Shown in pieces: positions 17,373-26,014 of a stretch of 64,000 nucleotides of DNA (position 1 is the first letter of the stretch; each line of letters opens with the position of its first letter). A program made the position numbers and the translations under genes. The notes beneath the pieces are model-generated. The model saw only the letters and a program-made list of their open reading frames with translations, had not been told where the DNA came from and did not search any database. This stretch comes from JACCWP01 sp963785115 (lineage in GTDB: Bacteria > Actinomycetota > Actinomycetes > Propionibacteriales > Nocardioidaceae). The stretch is from assembly GCA_963785115.1 (NCBI GenBank), contig CAWATY010000019.1, forward strand, positions 62,001-126,000, read 5' to 3'.

Positions 17373-17751
17373 CTACTGCGACGCGATCGTTGGACCGAGC
17401 CGCGCAGCGATCGTCTCGACGTCGACGGTCCCAGCAGCGGCGGCCATGACCAGTTCGAAGGCCTCGTCGTGTGTCAGGTCGGGCGCGTGACCGTTTGAGA
17501 TCGAGGAACACGACGGTCGCCAGCCAGGCGAGACGCTTGTTCCCGTCAACGAGTGCGGGGATGCGGACGACGGAGTGCAGCAGCGCCGCCGCCTTGAGCT
17601 CGAGCGTCGGGTACGCATCCTCTGCGAACGCACTGGAGCGCGGGCGCGCAGCAGCCGAGTCCAGCAGCCCAACGTCACGGACGGGGCCGGCCCGCAAATC
17701 ACGCACGAGGCCAAGCATGTCCTCGAGGTCTAGGTACTCGACCTCCGTCAC
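17373..17751 (-). pseudogene. doc: Doc/Fic-type toxin gene broken by a 1-base frameshift
   Basis: GTG start at 17751 overlaps the antitoxin stop (GTGA). The first ~86 residues are a Doc toxin: VEYLDLEDMLGLVRDLRAG, PTLELKAAALLHSVVRIPALVDGNKRLAW and ATVVFLDL. In the family the next residues are NG-x(2-3)-PDL; here they appear only in the next frame (NGHAPDLTHDEAFELVMAAAAG to LGPTIASQ). One extra A in the AAA run (plus-strand TTT at 17494-17496) accounts for the shift. The DGNKR phosphate loop is intact, but the Fic His position reads HSVVRIPALVDGNKR, as in Doc (HxxxxNxxLxDGNKR) with Asn replaced by Ile. Confidence 0.8.
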
Positions 17752-17954
17752 ACCGTGCCCAGGCGCTCGAGCACATCACCCCACTGCTCGACCATGCGGC
17801 TCGAGCTGTCGTTCACTCGGGCGACGTGGGCGCTGCGCTCGTAGCGATCCAGAACAGCTCGCCGGACGATCTCCTGACGGGAGGCGCCCTCTGCGCTGGC
17901 CAGCGCGGACAACGCGCGGTCCAGCTCCTCATCAGTGCGCAATGTCATGGCCAT
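17748..17954 (-). CDS. Ribbon-helix-helix antitoxin of the Doc module
   Basis: A 68-residue protein with a ribbon-helix-helix N-terminus (MTLRTDEELDRALSALASAEGASRQEIVRRAVLDRYE) and a C-terminal tail that would wrap the toxin. It is translationally coupled to doc by a GTGA overlap. The region before it contains GTATC twice (17976-17980 and 17982-17986, plus strand), a possible operator. With the toxin frameshifted the antitoxin may be an orphan. Confidence 0.8.
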   Translation of the reverse strand: MAMTLRTDEELDRALSALASAEGASRQEIVRRAVLDRYERSAHVARVNDSSSRMVEQWGDVLERLGTV

Positions 17955-18005
17955 GACGTGGATGGCACCAGGGTGGTATCAGTATCGAGGCTCGCTGGCG
18001 CACAG

Positions 18006-18431
18006 CTACATCGGCGGATGCTCCCGCAACCAGGTCGTGGCGCGGCGGGTGGAGGCGCGGGACAGCCAGGCGTCCTGCACGACCTCGGCGAGCTCCTGAC
18101 GGGTGAGCTCGCCGACTCGGCTGGCACGCAGCAGCACCGACGGGTGGCCGTCGAAGTGGGCGGTGGTGAAGAACGGCAACGACTCGTCCTGGACCATTGC
18201 CAGCTTGTCCGCCTCGGAGCCCACCCAGAAGACGATCACGTCGCGGTAGCGCTCCCCCGTCACCGGGTCTTTCGCGTCCGGTCGGGGGTTGCGGAAGAAG
18301 ATGAACGACTTGCCGCCCACCTGGTAGACCGGGTTGTCGGCCGTCCCGGGATAGACCGTGACGTGCGGCATCGCCAGCGCGAGCTCGTGGACATCCTGGA
18401 TCCGGGCCTTCCGGCGGCGGTGGTCGGGCAC
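18006..18431 (-). CDS. MmcQ/YjbR-family DNA-binding-like protein
   Basis: A 141-residue YjbR-fold protein: VHELALAMPHVTVYPG, NPVYQVGGKSFIFFRNP, DVIVFWVGSEADKLAMVQDESLPFFTTAHFDGHPSVLLR, then ELAEVVQDAWLSRASTRRATTWL. The fold is an alpha/beta double wing often called DNA-binding, without a demonstrated general function. It diverges from the PPOX flavoprotein gene 62 bp away. Confidence 0.88.
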   Translation of the reverse strand: MPDHRRRKARIQDVHELALAMPHVTVYPGTADNPVYQVGGKSFIFFRNPRPDAKDPVTGERYRDVIVFWVGSEADKLAMVQDESLPFFTTAHFDGHPSVLLRASRVGELTRQELAEVVQDAWLSRASTRRATTWLREHPPM

Positions 18432-18493
18432 GGCGCCAGGGTAGGAGCGGCTAGCGTCGGGGGCGTGCGCAGGTTGGATCGAGAGGGCTACCG

Positions 18494-19162
18494 ATGAGCA
18501 GCGACGTAAATCCGCATCCGTCCGGGTCGGCCGGCGTGGGGACCGAGATCACCTCGGTCGACCAGCTCGTCGACCTGCTCGGCGAGCCGGTGCCCCGCGT
18601 ACGGGACAAGGCCCGCCCGGCACTGATCGACCTCGACCGCGACTGGTTGGCCGCCTCGCCCTTCTGCGTACTGGCCACGGCGTCCGCGACCGGTGACTGC
18701 GACGTCTCGCCGAAGGGCGACCCGGCCGGACAGCTCGTCCGGGTGCTCGACGACCGGACGATCGCGATCGCCGAGCGGCCGGGCAACCGGCGCGCCGACG
18801 GCTACCGGAACATCCTGCAGAACCCGCACGTGGGGCTGATCTTCCTGATCCCCGGCCGCGGCGACACGCTGCGCATCAACGGCCGGGCCCGGCTGGTCGC
18901 CGACGCCGACTTCTTCGACGACATGGTGGTCAAGGGCCACCGTCCGCTGCTCGCGGTCGTGGTCGAGATCGATGAGGTGTTCCACCACTGCGCCAAGGCC
19001 TTCGCCCGCTCCTCGCTGTGGGACCCGGCGTCCTGGGACCCGACGGGGCAGGTGCCGCGGCGGGCCGTGGTCGCACAACGGTTGGAGCGTCCGGACGCCA
19101 GCCTGGAAGAGCTCGACGCCTACTACGACACCGCGAGGTACAACGCGACGATCTACGGGTAG
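18494..19162 (+). CDS. FMN-binding PPOX-class flavoprotein (MSMEG_1061-like)
   Basis: A 222-residue split-barrel flavoprotein of the pyridoxamine-phosphate-oxidase-like group. Key parts: LAASPFCVLATASATGDCDVSPKGDPAG (FMN phosphate and flavin contacts), RPGNRRADGYRNILQNPHVGLIFLIPGRGDTLRINGRARLV, and FHHCAKAFARSSLWDPASW, the signature of the MSMEG_1061 subgroup. Expected cytosolic FMN- or F420-dependent oxidoreductase; substrate unknown. A long perfect hairpin follows 27 bp after the stop. Confidence 0.88.
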   Translation: MSSDVNPHPSGSAGVGTEITSVDQLVDLLGEPVPRVRDKARPALIDLDRDWLAASPFCVLATASATGDCDVSPKGDPAGQLVRVLDDRTIAIAERPGNRRADGYRNILQNPHVGLIFLIPGRGDTLRINGRARLVADADFFDDMVVKGHRPLLAVVVEIDEVFHHCAKAFARSSLWDPASWDPTGQVPRRAVVAQRLERPDASLEELDAYYDTARYNATIYG

Positions 19163-19189
19163 CGACTCGCGGTCCCCCTCCGCTCCCGC

Positions 19190-19242
19190 GCTCATCCGAC
19201 CCTTCTGCGCGGCGTGGTTCTGCGCAGAAGGGTCGGATGAGC
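19190..19242. terminator. Perfect 21-bp inverted repeat between convergent genes
   Basis: Arms 19190-19210 and 19222-19242 are exact reverse complements (21 bp; GCTCATCCGACCC... outer part) around an 11-nt loop. It sits between the PPOX gene (stop 19162) and the convergent SnoaL-like gene (stop 19259). No U-tract follows on either side, which is common for actinobacterial terminators, so a bidirectional terminator is the likely role. Confidence 0.75.
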
Positions 19243-19258
19243 CGGGGGGTGGGGAGCT

Positions 19259-19666
19259 TCAGCAGCCATTCAGGCCGGCGGGTCGCCGGGTCTCCGAGCG
19301 CCACTCGGCGCGCCACTCGGGCGCGTCGAAGCCCTCCATCACGTAGATGCGCTCGCGGGCCACCTTGTCCCCGCGGAAGTCGAGCAGCTGGACCCCGAAC
19401 ATCCACGGGCTGTCCTCGTAGCTGATCGAGCACTCGACAACGGCGAGGTCGTCGCGGGCCGTCGCCCGGCGGACCCGGTACTTCACGTTGCCCGGGTACT
19501 GCCGCCGCCACTCGGTGAAGGTGGCACGGCCCTCGAACCGCTCCCCCGACTGCGGGAACTCCAGCACCGCGTCGTCGTGGTAGATCTCCTCGGCGCGGTC
19601 CACGTCCGCGCCGGCGTACTCCCAGTACCGGCGGACCACGCCGAGCACCGTCGACTGATCAGACAT
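19259..19666 (-). CDS. SnoaL-like / nuclear transport factor 2-family protein
   Basis: A 135-residue NTF2-fold protein: VRRYWEYAGADVDRAEEIYHDDAVLEFPQSGERFEG, then RATFTEWRRQYPGNV and VVECSISYEDSPWMFGVQLLDFRGDKVARERIYVMEGFDAPEWRAEW, typical of the SnoaL_2 group. The cone-shaped pocket binds small molecules; function unknown. Located 34 bp upstream of the alpha/beta hydrolase gene on the same strand; possibly one transcript. Confidence 0.85.
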   Translation of the reverse strand: MSDQSTVLGVVRRYWEYAGADVDRAEEIYHDDAVLEFPQSGERFEGRATFTEWRRQYPGNVKYRVRRATARDDLAVVECSISYEDSPWMFGVQLLDFRGDKVARERIYVMEGFDAPEWRAEWRSETRRPAGLNGC

Positions 19667-19700
19667 CGCCCCTCCCCGGACTCGCCCCGGATGCTAGGGG

Positions 19701-20459
19701 TCAGTCCAGGAAGGCAGCCAGCATCGGCAGCAGCAGGTCGGGGCGCCGGGTCGCCTCCATGTGGGTGGTGCCCGGCAGGACCACGAGCTGCGAACCGGGG
19801 ATCAGCTCCAGCATCAACCCGCCGTGCTCGATCGTCGTGAAGTCGCGGTCGCCGAGCACCAGCAGCGTCGGCGCGGTGATCGCGCCGAGCTGCTCGTCCG
19901 ACCAGCCCGGCAGCTGGGACGCCAGCTGCGACAACCCCGCCAGGAACTCGTCGAAGTGGTCCGGGTGCGGGGACAGCCGCTGGTAGGTCTCCTGCATGTC
20001 CGCGAAATCCTGCGGCGTCGGCATCCGGGTCGAGGTCGCCATCTTGGCCGGATCGGTCATGTCCTCGTGCATGCCCTCGGGCCGCACCGACAGCGAGACG
20101 GGCACGATCGAGCGCACGCGATCGGGGTGCGAGATCGCCAGCTCCGTGGCCACGCCAGCACCGAGGCTGTGGCCGAGCACGTGCGCGCGGTCGATCCCGA
20201 GATGGTCGAGCAGTCCCACCACGTCGTCTGCCATCGCCGCCAGGGTGATCGGGCGGTCGATGTCGCCGGTGCGGCCGTGCCCCTGCATCTCGACGCCGAT
20301 CACCCGGTGCCGGGTGGCCAGGTCGGGGATCAGACCCGCGAAGTTCAGGTCGATGCTCATCATCCCGCCGTGCAGCAGGACCAGTGGCGATCCGACGCCC
20401 TGCTCCTCGTAGTACAGGTGCAGGCCGTTCACGTCCACGTAGCCAGGTGTCGTCTCCAT
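19701..20459 (-). CDS. Alpha/beta-fold hydrolase
   Basis: A 252-residue hydrolase with its own start (ATG 20459, GGAG 6 bp upstream), not part of the long frame that runs on to 24446. Catalytic set: oxyanion HGG (residues 30-32), nucleophile Ser98 in GHSLG, acid Asp206 in GDRDFTTI and His233 in GTTHMEA. The lid region is Met-rich (EGMHEDMTDPAKMATSTRMPTPQDFADM). Likely esterase or C-C hydrolase with unknown substrate. It follows the AAA regulator by 38 bp and may be its target. Confidence 0.9.
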   Translation of the reverse strand: METTPGYVDVNGLHLYYEEQGVGSPLVLLHGGMMSIDLNFAGLIPDLATRHRVIGVEMQGHGRTGDIDRPITLAAMADDVVGLLDHLGIDRAHVLGHSLGAGVATELAISHPDRVRSIVPVSLSVRPEGMHEDMTDPAKMATSTRMPTPQDFADMQETYQRLSPHPDHFDEFLAGLSQLASQLPGWSDEQLGAITAPTLLVLGDRDFTTIEHGGLMLELIPGSQLVVLPGTTHMEATRRPDLLLPMLAAFLD

Positions 20460-20497
20460 GCCGCTCCGACTGCCCTCACGGTGAAAACTCATCGACG

Positions 20498-23400
20498 TCA
20501 GCGCTCGGACGACCCGGGCTCGTACCGGCACGACGCACCCGTGCGCACCGAGCGGTCGAGGTGCGCGCCCAGCTCTGGCAGGGCGTCGCTGACGCGGCGG
20601 ATGGCGTCGCGGATGCGAGCGGTCACCGCCTTGCGAGCCCGCTCGGCGGCGGTGGGGCCAAGCCGGCGGGACGTGCCGCCCGGTCTGGTGGCGCGGCGCA
20701 GCTCGGCCAGCAGCTGCTCGCGTTCGTCTCTCGCCCGCTGCTGTCGCGCGAGATCGGACTGGCTCTGGGCCTCGGTCAGCTCGGCGTCGAGGTCGGCGAG
20801 TCGGCGCCGGTAGGCCGCGAGGGCGGTCCGGTCGAGAACCGGGTCGCTCCCGGGGTCGACGGGTGCATCCGCTCCTCCCGCCAGCTCCAGCGCCGGCACG
20901 TCCACCCCGGGGCGGGCCAGCAGCGCGGCCAGGTCGTGCAGGCCCTTGGCGTCTCGCAGGTACGCCGTGCGCCCTTGGTAGCTGGCCTGCCACATGTCTC
21001 CCACCCGGGTCAGGTATGCGGCCCGGGGATCGGGCCGATCGCGTCTCCGGATCTCCGAGGGCCACCAGCGCGCTGCACGTCTCTTCCTCCCACAGTCGCG
21101 CCCCCAGCCGGCGGTGGACCTCCCGGGCGTCGGTCAATGCCTGGCGGGCACTGTCGGCGTCGCCGAGCGCGGCGTGCAGCAGCCCCACCCGGTGCGCGTG
21201 CGAGCCCATGAAGCAGACCAGCGCGCCGTTGACCGCGCAGCTGCCGGCCAGCGGGAGCAGGTCGTCGAGCAGGCCCCGACACAGCGGTGCGTCCTGGACG
21301 GCGATCGCGGCAACGGCCACCTCGCCCACGAAGACCGACCAGAGGTACGACCGGTCGGTCCGCCAGTCGTCGAGTGCCAGCACGGTGTCCAGCTCTCGGC
21401 GAGCGGCCTCCAGATCGCCGGCGCGGGCGGAGAACCCGGCTGCGACCGCGTGCGCGTGCGCCGGTGCTCCGACCCACCAGCGCACCGCCTCGGCGGCCAT
21501 CGCCCGCAGCTCGGCCTCGTCGGCGCGAGCCCGGACGATTTCCAGTCGTTGTGACATGCGCACGTTGCCTGTGTCGCTGTCGCCCACGCTCTCGCCGAGG
21601 GCGGCGGCCTCGGCACTGAGTCGCTCCCCCGTGCCGATGTCGCCGTCGAGGAGCGCAAGCGCCGCCAGCCGGGTGCGCAACAGGTAGTCGTGCCGCGGTT
21701 GGCGCAGCCGCTCGGTGACGTACTCGTACTCGCCGAGCGTGGCTCGGAAGGCGGGCGACCCGTTCTCCAGCCGCGCCGTCGCTGAGAGCAGCAGCGCCTG
21801 CGCCAGTCGCTCGGAGTCGGCCGCCGCCCTCGCCAGCTCGGCGATCTCGCCGGCGACGGCCACCCGCTCGCTGCCGGTGCCGGGGGTCCACAGCGTGTCG
21901 TGGTGCGCCAGCAGACAGCTGGCCAGGGTGCCCGGGTCGTCCAGACCTCGAGCGATCGCCACCGCCCGTTCTGCCAGCGACCTGGCCCGCGGCCGCTCGC
22001 CCGGGATCGAGTGCTGCAGCTGTCGCGCCAGCGCTGCGGTCACCTGCGCCTCGGTCGTCGTCCCCGACCCGGCCAGGGCCCGCAGCGCCGCATCGAGCAC
22101 GGCTATCAGCTCGGCACGGGGCATGGCGAAGCGGGCGCCGCACCGGTCCAACCCGAGGGCGACCGCGCCGAGGAGCTCTGGCTGACCGGTCGCCTCCGCC
22201 CGCCTCCAGGCTTCGTCGAGCAGGTTGCGGGCCGTGACCGCGTCACCGGAGCGCAGCCACAGCTCGGCCTCCGCCGTCAGCACCTCGACGAGCTCCGCCG
22301 CCGCGAGTGCCTGGCCAGCCCGGGCCACCGCGGACCGCACCCGGTTCAGATGTCCGGCGGCCTCGGCGAAGGCGACCCGCGAGACGTCGCCGTCGGCCGC
22401 GGCACGTGCCCACCTCAGCGCGGGCCCGGCGCCGGCGACGGGCACGGCAGACGCGAAGTGGTGGGCCAGCTCGGCCGCGAACACCGGGCTGCCGCGTTGG
22501 TGCCGGCGGACGAGCGCCTCCGCGACCTGCCGGTGCAGGTCGAGACGCCGCAAGGGTGGGAGCGCTGCGTAGGTGGTCTCGCGGTAGAGGTCGTGCACGA
22601 ATCGGGCCGCCCCCTGCTGGTCGGCACGGGCGCTCACGATCCCCGCCGTCGACGCCTCGGCGACCAGCTCGTGCACCCGGGCCGGGTCGTGGCCAGACAC
22701 ATCGGCCAGCACGTCGGACAGCAGCTCGGCGCCAGCGACCGCCGCGACGTCCAGCAGCCCTCGGGCATCGGCGGACACCCGGGCGAGCCTGCTCAGGATC
22801 AGCTCCCGTACGGCCACCGGCACCTCGTCGGCCGGACCGCCGTCGGCCAGCAACCGGCAGAGCTCGCGGGCGAAGAGCGGGTGGCCACCACTGCGCTCAT
22901 GCACCTCCCCCGCCCACCGGTCGGCCTCAGCCGCGCCGGAGGTGACCCGCACCAGCTCGGCGACCTCACCGGACGACAGGCGTTGCAGCAGCACCAGCTC
23001 GGCGCCACCGGCCAGGCCGGCGAGGGCCGCGGCGACGTCGGGACCGGACTCGTTCGGGCGGTAGGAGCCCACCAGCAGCAGGCGCCCGGGTCCGGGCCGG
23101 CGGCCGAGGAAGCGCAGCAGGTCGAGGGTGGAGGGATCGCTCCACTGCAGGTCGTCCAGCACCACCACGACAGGCGCGCGGCCCGCGGCCTTGGCGAGCA
23201 GCCGCCCGACCGCGTCGAACAGCAGCAGCCGGCCCGCGTCATCGGCATCACCCGAAGGGCGCGGCGGCACCGCCCCCAGCTCCGGCAGCACGGCCGCTCG
23301 GACCTCGGCCGGGACGGCGTCCCGCAGCTCGTCGCGCTGCTCGAGCAGCTCGCGCAGAGCCTGCGTCCACGGCCACCACGCCGGCGTCTGGTCGCCGTCC

Positions 23401-23609
23401 CAGCACGTGCCCCAGACCACCGTGGCCCCGCGAGTGCCGACCTCGGACGCGAAGCGGGTCAGCAGCGCCGTCTTGCCCATTCCGGCCTCGCCGGTGACCA
23501 GGACGAGACCGGCCCAGGCCGGATCCGCGCCCCCCGGTACGCACGACACCGCCTGGTACGCGGCGGCGAGGCGCGACAGCGGTTCGGCCCGTCCGACGAA
23601 CAAGGACAC
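20498..23609 (-). pseudogene. Large AAA/STAND-type regulator (LuxR-like ATPase), frameshifted near its C-terminal domain
   Basis: GTG start at 23609 (VSLFVGRAEPLSRL). An N-terminal ATPase with Walker A GEAGMGKTALL and Walker B VVVVLDDLQWSDPSTLDLLRFL is followed by a winged/TPR-like helical region of about 550 residues. The frame fails near ALGDPETRSARSPGR (about 21030). The expected C-terminal domain appears in the next frame from about 21040 to 20498: AAYLTRVGDMWQASYQ, GRTAYLRDAKGLHDLAALLARPG, AAYRRRLADLDAEL and LGAHLDRSVRTGASCRYEP. That domain is conserved in actinobacterial AAA regulators, so an indel between about 21010 and 21060 is the simplest reading. The full protein would be about 1035 residues. 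Confidence 0.75.
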
Positions 23610-23726
23610 GCCGGCATTGTCGCGGCCGACGGCGCTGCCCGGAAGTTGCCAGCCGTTTTCTAGCGGCTGCGACCGGCATTCTGGCGCGTACTGGGTGTTA
23701 GCACACCGACACCTGAGGAGGACACC

Positions 23727-24581
23727 GTGCCCACCACGTTCGACGCAGACACCTACAAGACCACGACGAGAGCCCAGTGGCAGGAGGCCGCCGAGGCCTG
23801 GCACCGCTGGGGCCCGGCCATCGAGGACTGGCTGGGGGCCGCCACCGAGCGGATGCTCGACACGGCCGGCATTGCCGCGGGCAGCCGGGTGCTGGACGTG
23901 GCCGCCGGCGCCGGCGGGCAGACGCTCGCCGCCGCCCGGCGGGCGGGGCCATCCGGCCACGTGCTGGCCACCGACATCTCGCCCGCGATCCTCGAGTACG
24001 CCGCCCGCGCGGCCGCTGACGCCGGTCTGTCCAACGTGGTGACCCAGGAGGTCGACGGCGAGCGCCTCACCGGCGTGGAGGGCACGTTCGACGCGGTGAT
24101 CTCCCGGGTCGGGCTGATCTACTTCCCCGACCAGCAGGCCGCCCTGACCGGCATGCGCGACGCGCTTCGCCCGGGCGGCCGCGTCTCGTCGGTCGTCTAC
24201 TCCACGGCCGACCGCAACGGCTTCTTCTCCGTGCCCATCGGGATCATTCGGCGTCGCGCCCAGCTGCCGCCGCCGGCACCGGGACAGCCCGGCCCGTTCA
24301 GTCTCGGCGCGCCAGGCGTCGCCGAGGAGGCGCTGACCCGAGCCGGGTTCCGCGACGTCGAGGTCGAAGCCGTCCCGTCCCCTGTCCGGATGGCCAGCGC
24401 AGCCGACTGCGTGCGCTTCGAGCGCGAGTCGTTCGGCGCGTTGCACCAGATGCTGGTGGGGCTGCCGGAGGCCGAGCGCGAGGAGGCGTGGGAGGAGATC
24501 GGTCAGGCGCTCGCGGAGTTCGAGGGACCCGACGGGTTCACCGGCCCCTGCGAGATGCTCGTCGTCTCTGCCACCCGATAG
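23727..24581 (+). CDS. Class I SAM-dependent methyltransferase (UbiE/COQ5-like)
   Basis: A 284-residue methyltransferase with GTG start and AGGAGG 6 bp upstream. SAM motif I is RVLDVAAGAGGQTLAAAR, motif post-I LATDISPAILEYAARAA, motif II FDAVISRVGLIYFPDQQAAL, motif III DALRPGGRVSSVVYS. It resembles ubiquinone/menaquinone-type C-methylases and actinobacterial small-molecule methyltransferases. Substrate unknown. It diverges from the AAA regulator by 117 bp, which could share control. Confidence 0.88.
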   Translation: MPTTFDADTYKTTTRAQWQEAAEAWHRWGPAIEDWLGAATERMLDTAGIAAGSRVLDVAAGAGGQTLAAARRAGPSGHVLATDISPAILEYAARAAADAGLSNVVTQEVDGERLTGVEGTFDAVISRVGLIYFPDQQAALTGMRDALRPGGRVSSVVYSTADRNGFFSVPIGIIRRRAQLPPPAPGQPGPFSLGAPGVAEEALTRAGFRDVEVEAVPSPVRMASAADCVRFERESFGALHQMLVGLPEAEREEAWEEIGQALAEFEGPDGFTGPCEMLVVSATR

Positions 24582-24606
24582 CGCGCCGTGGGGTCGCCGG
24601 ACCCGG

Positions 24607-25050
24607 TCATCGCTCCAGCCGGATCCGGCGGCCGCCCCGGTCTCCCGGCGGCTCCCGGACGGCGGTGATCCGCCGGGCGACGTCGTCAGGGAACGGCGAC
24701 GACCTGCCCGACGACGTGTCGACGTGCACGCCGAGCACCTCCTCGGTCGCCCGCAGCCGCTCGTCGCACCACATCTCGTGCCAGATCCACAGCAGCTTGT
24801 CGCTCGCGCCGATCACTGCGGAGCGCACCTCGAGGTCGGCGCCGCGCGGCACCTGGTCGAGGTAGCGGAGGTGTGCCTCGACGGTGAACAGCGAGGCGCC
24901 GTGCCGCTCGCGGTACGCCGGCCCGAGCCCGACGTGGTCCATCACCGCGTCGGTCGCGTGCCCGAGCACCAGCACGTAGTAGGCCTCGGACAGGTGCCCG
25001 TTGTAGTCGATCCACTCGTCGAGGACCCGCTCGCGCCAGGTGAGGGACAC
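24607..25050 (-). CDS. cdhB: Hotdog-fold thioesterase of the carnitine operon (betainyl-CoA thioesterase type, CdhB)
   Basis: A 147-residue single-hotdog protein with the 4HBT-like signature DEWIDYNGHLSEAYYVLVLGHATDAVM, where the Asp in IDYNGH is the catalytic position, followed by SLFTVEAHLRYLDQVPRGADLEVRS. In Pseudomonas the partner of carnitine dehydrogenase releases glycine betaine from betainyl-CoA. Here it is the last gene of the operon, 7 bp after the dehydrogenase stop, with a GTG start. In several bacteria this domain is fused to the dehydrogenase; here they are separate. Assignment rests on context plus motif. Confidence 0.85.
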   Translation of the reverse strand: MSLTWRERVLDEWIDYNGHLSEAYYVLVLGHATDAVMDHVGLGPAYRERHGASLFTVEAHLRYLDQVPRGADLEVRSAVIGASDKLLWIWHEMWCDERLRATEEVLGVHVDTSSGRSSPFPDDVARRITAVREPPGDRGGRRIRLER

Positions 25051-25057
25051 GGTGCGG

Positions 25058-26014
25058 TCAGACCCGGCCGAGCGCGCGCAGCACCGCGATCACACCGCGG
25101 TCGCGCTCGGCCACCAGCTCGTCGATCGTGCGCCCCGCAGCCTCGCGCTCGCACCCGGCAACCATCTCGTCGTGCAGCTCGCGGGTGAGCTCGGTCGACA
25201 CCAGCCGCGTCCACGGCGACAGCAGCGACGGCCCGAAGTGGTCGAGCATGTGCCCGATCCCGCCCTGACCGCCGGCGAGGTGGAACGTCAGGCAGGGTCC
25301 GTGGATCGGCCATCGCAGCCCGGGCCCGTCGGTGATCGACTGGTCGATCTGCTCGACTGTCGCCTCACCGGCGGCCACCATGTGCAGGGCCTCGCGCCAC
25401 AGCGCCTCCTGCAGCCGGTTGGCGATGAACCCCGGCACCTCCCGGTCCATGGTGATCACCGACTTGCCGGCATGCCGGAAGAAGTCCGAGGTCCACGCGA
25501 CGACCTCGGCCGACGTCTTCGCGCCGCCCACCACCTCGACCAGAGGGATCAGGTACGGGGGGTTGAACGGGTGCGCCACGACGGTCCGCTCCGGGTGCCG
25601 GCACGCCCCCTGCATCTCGCTCATCCCGTAGCCCGAGGTCGACGACGAGATGACCACGTGCGGCGGCGTCACCTCGTCGATGTCGGCGAGCAGGCGGACC
25701 TTGAGCTCGAGCGTCTCCGGCGCGCTCTCCTGCACGAGGTCGGTGCCGTCGACGGCTGCTGCGAGGTCAGGCTCGACGCTGAGGTTGTCCCGGCTCGCAC
25801 CATCGGCGAGACCCAGCTCGGTGAGCGCCGGCCAGGCCCGGTCGACGAGATGGCGCAGCCGTACCTCAGCGTCGGGCGCCGGGTCCCAGGCCACCACCCG
25901 GTAACCGCGAGCCAGGAAGTACGCCACCCATCCCCCGCCGATCACGCCGACGCCGACGCAGGTCACGGTTCGCACGGCGTCGGGCGCCACCCGAACGGAG
26001 GGCTCCGTGGCCAT
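25058..26014 (-). CDS. cdhA: L-carnitine dehydrogenase (3-hydroxyacyl-CoA dehydrogenase-like, CdhA)
   Basis: A 318-residue NAD-dependent dehydrogenase (EC 1.1.1.108 by family), oxidising L-carnitine to 3-dehydrocarnitine. N-terminal Rossmann motif CVGVGVIGGGWVAYFLARGY, acidic NAD-ribose region VVAWDPAP, DLVQESAPETLELK, the catalytic-type SSSTSGYGMSEMQ and HPFNPPYLIPLVEVVGG (active-site His), then GFIANRLQEALWREALHMV. Length matches characterised carnitine dehydrogenases (~320). The start codon abuts the upstream BKACE stop with no gap. The neighbours make carnitine dehydrogenase more likely than hydroxybutyryl-CoA dehydrogenase. Confidence 0.9.
   Translation of the reverse strand: MATEPSVRVAPDAVRTVTCVGVGVIGGGWVAYFLARGYRVVAWDPAPDAEVRLRHLVDRAWPALTELGLADGASRDNLSVEPDLAAAVDGTDLVQESAPETLELKVRLLADIDEVTPPHVVISSSTSGYGMSEMQGACRHPERTVVAHPFNPPYLIPLVEVVGGAKTSAEVVAWTSDFFRHAGKSVITMDREVPGFIANRLQEALWREALHMVAAGEATVEQIDQSITDGPGLRWPIHGPCLTFHLAGGQGGIGHMLDHFGPSLLSPWTRLVSTELTRELHDEMVAGCEREAAGRTIDELVAERDRGVIAVLRALGRV

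Noticed and set aside
17494..17496. Programmed frameshift in doc
   Set aside because: No slippery heptamer or downstream structure recognised; an indel is simpler.
19701..24446. 1581-codon open frame on the minus strand
   Set aside because: It fuses the hydrolase, part of the AAA regulator and antisense of the methyltransferase; internal starts, RBS and family ends show separate genes.
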